Assembly: GCA_964605665.1 (NCBI GenBank)
Contig: CAZSDP010000023.1
Span: 1 to 64,000, forward strand
Source: CAZSDP01 sp964605665
GTDB lineage: Bacteria; Planctomycetota; UBA8108; UBA1146
DNA length: 64,000 bases
Reading direction: 5' to 3'
Below, piece by piece: positions 9,101 through 15,318 of the stretch; the stretch's first letter is position 1; each line of letters starts with the position of its first letter. The notes beneath the pieces are model-generated. The model had not been told where the DNA came from, made no database searches, and saw only the letters and a program-made list of their open reading frames with translations. The translations under genes were made by a program, and so were the position numbers.

Positions 9101-9356
9101 CGCCACCTCCGCGACTGAACTGGTCACTGTAGGCCCGCGAAGGAGCGAGAGAGAGAACCACCCGATGATCTCCTCCCGCCCTCTCGTGGCTTTCGACGAA
9201 AGCGCGGTAGAGTCGGTCGAGCTTGCTAAATTGCTGGAGGCCGGAGTAAGGCGACGTCGGAGCGGGAGCCGAAGCGGAAAACTCGAAGGAGCTCACCACT
9301 GCAGCGCACAGCATTCCAAGAAGGCAGAAGATCTTCCAACGAGCCAAAGAATCCAT
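6192..9356 (-). CDS. Secreted di-haem peroxidase-like protein with HYR modules and dockerin
   Basis: 1054 residues. After a signal peptide and a beta-rich N-terminal region (about 30-200) comes a cytochrome-c-peroxidase/MauG-like region (about 220-560) with two c-type haem motifs, CGTCH at 244-248 and CIVCH at 424-428. Supporting segments are the family-like HTLRSVSHTLGLSRTLDPPP and TPPFFHNNVAMTIEEAVLFY. An Asp/Cys repeat block (655-710) is followed by three HYR beta-sandwich modules (about 714-957), a dockerin-like pair (969-1030) and the tail GLSCEASSCP. The family reduces peroxide or oxidises substrates by electron transfer between two haems. Fusion to HYR and dockerin modules suggests attachment to a surface assembly. 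Substrate and electron partner are unknown. It stands upstream of a long region carrying 17-bp repeats. Confidence 0.8.
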   Translation of the reverse strand: MDSLARWKIFCLLGMLCAAVVSSFEFSASAPAPTSPYSGLQQFSKLDRLYRAFVESHERAGGDHRVVLSLAPSRAYSDQFSRGGGVAYLDLIDGAIELQVTGFDSETPLSAWLVDNQPGAGRSAQPEEGDRMIDLGRLSFNGSRWESTLQLDRDAFVKFEVDQVVITDEGLRPSTGGLLFGSPTLFQRTYTRHRLQHASIELHPQSRFFSEAFAQIEFPSFDELVLEGANLFLNETFDGNGRTCGTCHPPHNNFTIDPVFIASLPDDHPLFVAEFDPELAVDFEDPAMMREHGLILVNADGFETHTLRSVSHTLGLSRTLDPPPGFPHAQATGWDGDGALGGTLREFANGAIRQHNTRTLGRVAGVDFRFATDQELDALEAFQLFLGREDEPDTETMLFTDPLVSEGRDLFNRVDSSTGRSGKCIVCHANGGANREAPFAPTSVNINADTRVQDLSPPEVPPDGGFGITVSTDPGVSGFGDGTFNVPSLIEAADTPPFFHNNVAMTIEEAVLFYLSPTFASSPAANNIAVFDEGVGVTLIPEDSVAIGAFLRVLNALENIRSARESLLFAGENAAFAGQSGLLQLADFDLEDAVEVLLPQLSQPLHLSARGLLETARSNVGSMINTTDVSESLLVDTLCLLDAAKHQIVSNSVEDCDGSGVSDHCEILQGVLADCDGNGIPDSCEIADGLANDCNQNSIPDHCDLLQGIEVDSNAPVFLELPGDQVVMVEGSSCSAIVDWVPPTVIDDCGVLTVEVSHIPGSLFELGTSTVTYTAIDLHGNNAVASFEISVVDLVPPTLINMPESVMLGTDPESCSAQFTWSEPTATDNCHVMAFTSTALSGTDFPLGSTVVEYSVVDASGNSSQSAFTVTVVDDDPPSLTPSGTITVLANPISCDATITVPSPMVSDFCGSVMVSQHLNGTADASGTYPAGNNTLVWTAVDAAGNVTVAQQEIAVLIPLGSSCSTLRFVMGDCGNSGSVGLGDAITLLSFLFQGADAPHCLDACDLDQSGQLAIGDVIALLSCLFNNCPFGLLNLCEPDPVADGLSCEASSCP

Positions 9357-9429
9357 CTTTCCCCCTGGTCGAGCATCGCCAACCAGGCTCGGTTTGAATA
9401 TCGCTCCGGGTCAAAAGACGAGAGGGCTG

Positions 9430-9510
9430 CACTCTTCGAATCACAGCGCTCTTCAAATAACAGCACTCTTCAGACAACAGCACTCTCCGAGAAACAGTGC
9501 TCGTTCGAAG
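9430..9510. repeat. 17-bp imperfect tandem repeat upstream of di-haem gene
   Basis: Four full units and one partial unit follow without spacing: CACTCTTCGAATCACAG (9430-9446), CGCTCTTCAAATAACAG (9447-9463), CACTCTTCAGACAACAG (9464-9480), CACTCTCCGAGAAACAG (9481-9497) and TGCTCGTTCGAAG (9498-9510). The array lies 74-154 bp upstream of the minus-strand start at 9356. Its position and conservation would suit a multi-site regulator binding region, or it may be a slippage product. Confidence 0.8.
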
Positions 9511-9569
9511 AGGAAGACTCGAGGGTGATCAATCGATAAAGGTCGAGGCGATCACCATAAGCAAGGAGC

Positions 9570-9606
9570 CCCACCCTATTCTCCCACCCAATTCTCCCAC
9601 CCAATC
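9570..9606. repeat. 13-bp tandem repeat, 2.8 copies
   Basis: Units are CCCACCCTATTCT (9570-9582), CCCACCCAATTCT (9583-9595) and CCCACCCAATC (9596-9606). It is non-coding and lies immediately beside the candidate terminator of the upstream gene. Confidence 0.75.
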
Positions 9607-9607
9607 G

Positions 9608-9629
9608 AAAAAGCGCGATCGAGAATCGC
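9608..9629 (-). terminator. Candidate intrinsic terminator of the FG-GAP dockerin gene
   Basis: Read on the minus strand: GCGAT, loop TCTCG, ATCGC, then GCTTTTT. The stem is short (five pairs) but is followed by a run of five T. It lies about 80 nt beyond the stop codon at 9710. Confidence 0.4.
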
Positions 9630-9709
9630 TGCTCACCCGACTCGTATCAGGGCTCGCGAGTCAAATGCAAGCTGTCACGACAGACATTCCTGATCGCGAC
9701 CGAACACGA

Positions 9710-12700
9710 TCACGGGCAATGAGCCCCAACAGTGCAATCGAGAGAAGAACTGATATCACTACCGCAAGCGGGGAAGGGAGGAGGCGGAGCCGCGCCCCCG
9801 GCAAAGAGATACTGCAAAAGGTAGATCACGTCGACCAGCTGAACGGAACCGTCGCCGGTCGCATCCCCCGCCGCCGCACAGAGTGGGGTTCCTTGGGCTG
9901 CAAACAACCAACCGAGAAGATCAACCGCATCTGAGAGAGCGACGCTCTGATCACCGTTGCAATCTCCTCGAATGAAGCTCGCAGCGGTGAGCGGCGTCGC
10001 GCACTCGTCGGGGACGCCGTCCATGTCGGCGTCATCGCTTGAGCCAGTGGCGATATCACACGAATCGGGAACACCGTTCCCATTGCAATCGAGCTCAGTT
10101 CCGTCGGCGATATCACATTCATCCGGGATCTGATTTCCGTTGCAGTCGGGGGCAACTTCACAATCATCTGGGGTTCCATCCCCGTCACAGTCGTTTTCAC
10201 AGAAATTGGGAATGCCATCGCCGTCACAATCACTGACGTACCCAAAGCAGCAGACTTGGGGGAAGGGATCCCCACAAACCGTCGTTCCTTCGAGGCAAAT
10301 GATCGGCACTGCTCCCATCGTCGGAGCGGGAAGGATCACCGTCGCCGTCGTGGTGTCCCCCGATAAGACCTGCACCTCTACATTGTCCACCAACACGACG
10401 ATCTCGTTATAGGCCACGGCATTTTGCCAACTCAAGGTGACCTGGCAGTTGGGAGATCCAGGTTGAGGTTCGGGACAGTTGAACTGCTCCGGTGGCGAAG
10501 GTGCGATGCTCGGACACTCCAATTGGCAGCAGGCTTCTAGAGAAGGCACTTGGTTAGAAATCCCCACCACGCAGAAGTCCGAGGCGCTTCCCGCTGAGAC
10601 GGTCACACTGGCACTTGTCGCGTTGCCGGGAAGATCATTCGGGAGAGGGACCCCGTCCACGAATATGCGTATCGAATCGTAAGAGACGGGATTGGTCCAT
10701 GTCAGCTCTCCGGTACAAAGACATGCATCGGTCAAGCTGCATTGGAGGTCCTGTGGTGCAAGAGGCATCTGCTGACAGTCCGCCATGCAACACGCGGTAG
10801 GAGTGGGGTCACCGCATATCGTCGTGGCTTCGACACACACCTGATTCGTTCCCGGAAGTGGCAAAACGACTTCGACACTGGTCGCGTTCCCCGGCAGAGT
10901 CTCGGCGAGAACTCCATTGATCTTGACGCGAATCTCCGAGTAGGAACTCGTGTTCTGCCAACTCACAGTCGTGAGGCAATTTTGGTCTGGCATTCCACAA
11001 TCAACCATCGCTGGCTCGGTCGCCATCACAGATGGGCAGGTTGCCGAGCAACAAGTGGGGAGGGAAGCGATCTGGTTTTGAACTCCCTTGATGCAGATTT
11101 CCGCGGAGATGTCGGATGTGATGTTCACCGTAGCCATCGTGGTGTTTCCAGGAAGCTCGCTGCTCAACATCCCGTTGAGGAATATCTGAATCGCGTCGTA
11201 ACTGCTCGGGTTGGTCCAGCTCAGAGAAATTTCACATGTGCAAGGATCGGTCAAGTTGCAGACCAGATTCTCCGGCTGCGGGGGCACCGCCGGACACTCC
11301 GCCATACAGCATGCTGTCGCTCCTGCTTGTCCGTCTTTCAGAGGAACTAGGCAGATCTGGACGCTCTCACCTGAACTGGGAAGATCGACTGTCGCCGTCG
11401 TTTCGCTCCCGGGAAGAGTGACCACCAGATGCCCATTGCGGAAGATCTTGATCTCGTCAAACGTGCCGCCATTCACCCAGGTGAGCGTCACGACGCACTG
11501 GTACGGATCGACTGAGGAACAATCGAGTTGATCGATGCAGGTTTCGTCGAGGTCACAATCTGACGGATAGCCATCGCCGTCACAATCGAGCTCGCAGTCA
11601 TCGGGAACACCATCCCCATCGCAGTCGGGCTCGCAATCATCGTGGATCAGATTGTGGTTGCAGTCGCGCGGCTCTTCACAGTCATCGGGGATTCCATCTT
11701 GATCGCAATCGGGCTCGCAATCGTCGTGGATCGAATTGTGATTGCAGTCATCCTCTGGATGGAGTGCCATTTCGCAATCGTCGTGGAGGCCGTTCCCGTT
11801 GCAATCCTCATCCTCTTCGCAGTCGTCGGGAATTCCATCGCCGTCGCAATCGGGCTCACAATCATCAGGAGTCAAGTCGTGATCGCAGTCGGGCTCACAA
11901 TCGTCGGGTATCAAATCGTGATCGCAGTCGGTCACCAGCAGACCGGCGATCTCGCAATCGTCGTGTAAACCATTTTCGTTGCAATCTTTTGGCTCTTCAC
12001 AATCGTCGGGAGTCCCATCCCCATCGCAATCGTCTTCGCAGTCATCGGGGATCAAATCGAAGTCGCAATCGGGCTCACAATCATCAAGAACCCCATTGCT
12101 GTTACAGTCGGTGAAGAGCAAGTCGGTCGAATCAGGAATGGCGTTCTCATTACAGTCGTGAAAGCCGCTGTGCAGCTCCGCGAGCCCAGAGTCGGCGAAG
12201 GTTCCACTCTGGACCGGCGCTCCCAACAGGAAGTCACCGATTCCGTCTCCGTTGACATCACCGACCCCTGCAACCGATCGCCCTAACTCCCCAGCGTTTC
12301 CTTCGTAGGACCAAACCGAGACTTGCTCGATGTTTTGGGGGATCCCCGCACCCGCGAAGAAACTGCTGTCGGCGAGGCGACGTCCCGTCACCACAAATGC
12401 TCGCCCCGCACGGTTCGACGCGATCGATCCGTTGTCGAACATCGGAGCTCCGACCACAAAGTCGAGGCGAGGGTCATCATCGACACTCTCGACGATCGAG
12501 ATCGCCGCGCCGAACTCCTCACCGAGCTGAGCGCCGATCAAGTTCCAGCGAGGAGGGATTGCATTCGGAGTCGATGCTCCTCCGCTCAAACCGGTGAGGT
12601 CGGTGTAACCCGCGATGCGGCCACGCCCCCCATCGGCATCGGGTGCTCCGACGAACAACTCGAGAGATCCGTCGCCGTCGAGGTCCGCTGGACCGGCCAC

Positions 12701-13570
12701 GCTGCGCCCCAGATGCTCGGCAGCAGCAGCCCCCTCGATCCACCATCGCAATTCCCAATTCCCAGGGGAAAGCCGCGTGAGGAGATAAGCAGCACCCGCC
12801 TCCGCAACGCTATTTGAAACCAACGGAGCTCCCACCACGACCGATCCCGGCGCCATCTTCGAACTCGAAAGTGCCGCTCCGAAAGCACCGCCTGGCCTGA
12901 TTCCTTGAAAGACTCCATCGAGAGTCGGAGAGTTTCCGCCGAGGTAGGCAGTGATCGTCCCAGTGGGTACGCCCGAGACATCCGCCTGCGGCGCCCCGAC
13001 GATCAAGTCGAGAATTCCATCTTCATTCAACTCACCGAGACAAACCGTCTCTCCGAAGCGGGATCCGGCATGAGGTCCGTCCACGCTCCATTGCGCAACG
13101 GAGAGAGAGCCAGCGATCGCGCTCGAAGTGAGTGGGCCAAAGAAGACTCCGACACTTCCAAGCGATGCGCCTCCGGTCGAGGCACCCGGTGCCCCGATCA
13201 CAAGATCGGCGATCGAATCACCATTCACATCTCCGAGCGCAACTGAGGCGCCAAGTTCTTCACCTGCAGAGGTTCCATTCAGCGTCCAGATTGGAGTCAA
13301 GGAGAGAGCCCCCGTGGCACTGCCCGCAAAGACGAGAACTTTTCCCGCTCCCACTTCGGTGGTGGTGGCGTTCGGCGCAGCGATCACAAAGTCGGCGATT
13401 CCGTCTCCGGTCAGATCGGATCCCCCCGCCACCACATCCCCCAACCGGGTTCCTGCAGTGTCCCCTGTCATCGTCCACGTCGTCCCCCCAGCGAGGAGCG
13501 TCGATGAGATCAGCCCATTGCACAGCAGGAGGATGCCGCAGAGCACGCAGAGGATGCGAGAAAGAGACAT
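9710..13570 (-). CDS. Secreted FG-GAP / fibronectin-like / dockerin protein (1286 aa)
   Basis: After a signal peptide (about 1-27) there are some seven FG-GAP repeats (about 32-470), seen as D-x-N/T-G-D-G-x-x-D-hydrophobic-V-I-G-A-P motifs; these normally fold as a calcium-binding beta-propeller. A 200-residue Asp/Cys block of DCDGDGIPDDCE-type units follows (472-680), then five ~85-residue fibronectin-like modules (680-1112), a second Asp/Cys block (1113-1190), a dockerin-like pair (FIRGDCNGDQSVALSDAVDL and GDATGDGSVQLVDVIYLLQY, 1198-1262) and the tail SLDCTVGAHCP. Start 13570 has AAAGGTGATC just upstream. No enzymatic domain is visible, so adhesion or scaffolding is the likely role. Confidence 0.85.
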   Translation of the reverse strand: MSLSRILCVLCGILLLCNGLISSTLLAGGTTWTMTGDTAGTRLGDVVAGGSDLTGDGIADFVIAAPNATTTEVGAGKVLVFAGSATGALSLTPIWTLNGTSAGEELGASVALGDVNGDSIADLVIGAPGASTGGASLGSVGVFFGPLTSSAIAGSLSVAQWSVDGPHAGSRFGETVCLGELNEDGILDLIVGAPQADVSGVPTGTITAYLGGNSPTLDGVFQGIRPGGAFGAALSSSKMAPGSVVVGAPLVSNSVAEAGAAYLLTRLSPGNWELRWWIEGAAAAEHLGRSVAGPADLDGDGSLELFVGAPDADGGRGRIAGYTDLTGLSGGASTPNAIPPRWNLIGAQLGEEFGAAISIVESVDDDPRLDFVVGAPMFDNGSIASNRAGRAFVVTGRRLADSSFFAGAGIPQNIEQVSVWSYEGNAGELGRSVAGVGDVNGDGIGDFLLGAPVQSGTFADSGLAELHSGFHDCNENAIPDSTDLLFTDCNSNGVLDDCEPDCDFDLIPDDCEDDCDGDGTPDDCEEPKDCNENGLHDDCEIAGLLVTDCDHDLIPDDCEPDCDHDLTPDDCEPDCDGDGIPDDCEEDEDCNGNGLHDDCEMALHPEDDCNHNSIHDDCEPDCDQDGIPDDCEEPRDCNHNLIHDDCEPDCDGDGVPDDCELDCDGDGYPSDCDLDETCIDQLDCSSVDPYQCVVTLTWVNGGTFDEIKIFRNGHLVVTLPGSETTATVDLPSSGESVQICLVPLKDGQAGATACCMAECPAVPPQPENLVCNLTDPCTCEISLSWTNPSSYDAIQIFLNGMLSSELPGNTTMATVNITSDISAEICIKGVQNQIASLPTCCSATCPSVMATEPAMVDCGMPDQNCLTTVSWQNTSSYSEIRVKINGVLAETLPGNATSVEVVLPLPGTNQVCVEATTICGDPTPTACCMADCQQMPLAPQDLQCSLTDACLCTGELTWTNPVSYDSIRIFVDGVPLPNDLPGNATSASVTVSAGSASDFCVVGISNQVPSLEACCQLECPSIAPSPPEQFNCPEPQPGSPNCQVTLSWQNAVAYNEIVVLVDNVEVQVLSGDTTTATVILPAPTMGAVPIICLEGTTVCGDPFPQVCCFGYVSDCDGDGIPNFCENDCDGDGTPDDCEVAPDCNGNQIPDECDIADGTELDCNGNGVPDSCDIATGSSDDADMDGVPDECATPLTAASFIRGDCNGDQSVALSDAVDLLGWLFAAQGTPLCAAAGDATGDGSVQLVDVIYLLQYLFAGGAAPPPPFPACGSDISSSLDCTVGAHCP
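10235..11533 (-). repeat. Five tandem fibronectin-like modules in alternating A/B types
   Basis: The modules occupy residues about 680-1112 of the FG-GAP dockerin protein. Each has W-x-N-x-x-x-Y/F-D/N/S-x-I near its start, the turn LPG or LSG then N/D/S-x-T/A-T/S, and a C-C-x-x-x-C/E-C-type end. Modules 2 and 4 share LTD-x-C-x-C, SWTNP or TWTNP and a Q-N-Q/SNQ-V/I-x-S-L ending. Modules 3 and 5 share SWQN and T-T-I/V-CGDP-x-P. The order suggests duplication of a two-module unit. Confidence 0.65.
11531..12157 (-). repeat. Asp/Cys-rich calcium-type repeat block encoded as short DNA repeats
   Basis: The stretch encodes residues about 472-680 of the FG-GAP dockerin protein: some 15 units built on D-C-D/N-x-D/N-x-x-P/H-D-D-C-E. 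At DNA level it appears as repeated 12-36 bp words such as TCGCAATCGTCG on the plus strand. The units resemble thrombospondin type-3 calcium-binding repeats. Similar blocks occur in the proteins at 6192-9356 and 18951-25151. Confidence 0.75.
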
Positions 13571-13966
13571 AGGAGATCACCTTTAAAGATCGAGACCGGA
13601 AGCGACCTTGCAGCCAACCCCTTCGAGAGAGAAGAGGGGGCCCACGGTCACTCCGCTACACCGGAAAATGTGTGAGAAAGGATGTTCGGAAAGCTCGGCT
13701 TTCCCGCCGTCGATCCCAACGAAAATTTCGGTGGAGAGCGATGGAAAGTAAGCCTATACAAACCCACATCCATCTTCCCGGCGAACGGCAGAATTGCAAG
13801 GCTAGAAAGCGAGATTTACCGGCCTGAGACCGGAGAAGCAAGGCCACATAAATCTATACTGGAAAAATACTTACAGATGTGGCCCCGCCGCGGCGCCCGA
13901 GGCGGTCCATCGATCTCAAGAGGGAAGCTGACAAGAACGATTCACCGCGCTCAAAATCTGACGAAA
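13571..13966. other. Intergenic region between dockerin genes
   Basis: This 396-bp stretch holds the presumed promoter of the FG-GAP dockerin gene (start 13570) and the 3' end region of the cohesin/dockerin gene (end 13967). A strongly GC-rich palindromic patch (core GCCGCGGC near 13885-13900) could be part of a terminator, but no T-run follows. I found no gene and no recognisable riboswitch. Confidence 0.4.
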
Positions 13967-15043
13967 TCACTGACAAATGGGGGTGCCAGGATCGCAATCG
14001 AGAGGATCGTCGGTGTCGTCCCAACCGCAGTCGGGAAAGGGTGCAGCGGGGGCTTGTCCGCCGGAGAAGAGATAGTTCAACCCGGCGATCACATCGTTCA
14101 GCGCGACGCTCCCGTCATCGTTGCAATCGAGCGCGTCGAGGCAAGGTGCGCTCCCTCCGGCAAAGAGGTACTGCAAGGTGCTGATCACGTCCGCCAACGC
14201 GATCGATCCATTCCCGTCGGCGTCCCCTCGGATCAACCGAACTCCCAAGTTCTCGACGATCTCAATCTGACCATCGGTCGGCGGGGTCGTGGGCGTCATG
14301 CTCGCCGTTTCGAGATTGATCACATACGGCATCAACGGATCACCCAGCTCCTCGGTGAACTGAAGAGGGGTGGCCACATCCACCGGCGCGAGCGGTGAGA
14401 TCTGATACTGAATCGTCAGGATTTCGAGGTCGTCGCCACTCGGAAGGAGATTGTTGAGCGGTGGAATCAGATCGACCAGGAAGAAGAAGGTGATCCCCGG
14501 TGCACCGGAAGTAACCGGGTCCAAATCGAGTCCGGTGAATCCTGGTCCATTTGCGAGGTTCGTTTCGGCGAGAGCTCCTGAAACAAAGGCGTCGCTCACG
14601 CTGAGAAGAGCCCCATCGTGGGAAATTCCAAATCCGGCCGCATTCACCCCAGCAGATCCACTACTCGAAAGCCGAACAGGTACGTCGACGACAGTTCCCG
14701 GAACACCACTGACGCTATCGATGGAGAAGGTTCCAGTGACGCCAAATGCCCCCGTGCAGCCGAAACTGCTCGCACCACAGTCGGCGATGAGCTCATAGAC
14801 GTACACCCCCACCGGAGGCTGATCGATGAATGTGGTATCGGTGCCGGGAAGCACCGCAATCGAAGCTCCATCTCGATAGAGAGTCAATGAACTGTAGGAC
14901 CCGGGGAGTGCCCAGCTCAAAACGATATCGGTCCCCTGCGTCGCACAATCGAGAGTTCCCAAGTCAGGGCATTGTCCCACTGCTAAGGTCGCAAGGGACA
15001 GGACGATCATGGCAACGATAAGAAGACGAAGAGCTGTGGTCAT
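13967..15043 (-). CDS. Secreted cohesin-like and dockerin-like protein
   Basis: 358 residues. Signal peptide (MTTALRLLIVAMIVLSLATL...VG), one fibronectin-like module (about 24-90, with SWALPGSYSSLTLYRDG and LPGTDTTF), a cohesin-like beta-sandwich (about 95-262, opening FSIDSVSGVPGTVVDVPVRL and containing GFGISHDGALLSV), a canonical dockerin pair (LIRGDADGNGSIALADVIST and CNDDGSVALNDVIAGLNYLF, about 268-330) and the tail PLDCDPGTPICQ. ATG 15043 is chosen over the adjacent TTG 15046 because GGAGG lies five bases before it. Carrying both a cohesin-like and a dockerin-like partner domain could allow chain-like self-assembly; that is inference. Confidence 0.8.
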   Translation of the reverse strand: MTTALRLLIVAMIVLSLATLAVGQCPDLGTLDCATQGTDIVLSWALPGSYSSLTLYRDGASIAVLPGTDTTFIDQPPVGVYVYELIADCGASSFGCTGAFGVTGTFSIDSVSGVPGTVVDVPVRLSSSGSAGVNAAGFGISHDGALLSVSDAFVSGALAETNLANGPGFTGLDLDPVTSGAPGITFFFLVDLIPPLNNLLPSGDDLEILTIQYQISPLAPVDVATPLQFTEELGDPLMPYVINLETASMTPTTPPTDGQIEIVENLGVRLIRGDADGNGSIALADVISTLQYLFAGGSAPCLDALDCNDDGSVALNDVIAGLNYLFSGGQAPAAPFPDCGWDDTDDPLDCDPGTPICQ

Positions 15044-15263
15044 CAAATCCTCCCCAAGGGACGATGGGCAAAGTACAAGTTCAGGCTCCGATTAAGCCTG
15101 CCCCGAAAAGAGCCCACGGGCAAATCGTCAGAAAGTGGGACCGCACCAGAACCAATTGGAATGCATACTTATGTCAATTCGGCCCAAATCGGTACCAGCG
15201 TACTGATCTGAGACTCACGAGTGAGAATCGATCATCTGTCAGGGCATTCACCCGATTGGCGTT

Positions 15264-15301
15264 GATTGAGCGACACCGGCAAACACCGGCGCCACTCAAT
15301 C
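15264..15301 (-). terminator. Strong stem-loop downstream of the 576-aa dockerin gene
   Basis: Read on the minus strand: GATTGAGTGGCGCCGG, loop TGTTTG, CCGGTGTCGCTCAATC. All sixteen positions pair in minus-strand RNA, three as G-U wobbles that would be A-C mismatches in plus-strand RNA, so the structure suits the minus-strand transcript. It starts 17 nt after the stop codon at 15319. No U-tract follows. Confidence 0.6.
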
Positions 15302-15318
15302 AGCGACCGCCTTCACCC

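Larger units (their letters stand above)
9357..9709. other. Intergenic region with two tandem repeats
   Basis: This 353-bp stretch is the presumed promoter region of the di-haem gene (start 9356) and also the 3' region of the FG-GAP dockerin gene (end 9710). It contains a 17-bp tandem repeat, a 13-bp tandem repeat and a possible terminator, listed separately. Neither repeat length is a multiple of three, which argues against coding. Confidence 0.6.

Noticed and set aside
11531..12157. Regularly repeated short words that could be mistaken for a CRISPR array
   Set aside because: The words are codon-phased, have no unique spacers of constant length and encode Asp/Cys repeats; no cas gene is present.
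13571..13966. Possible cyclic-di-GMP riboswitch upstream of the FG-GAP dockerin gene
   Set aside because: A GGGAAAGCC-like piece is present on the minus strand, but the conserved GEMM core elements and their order are missing.
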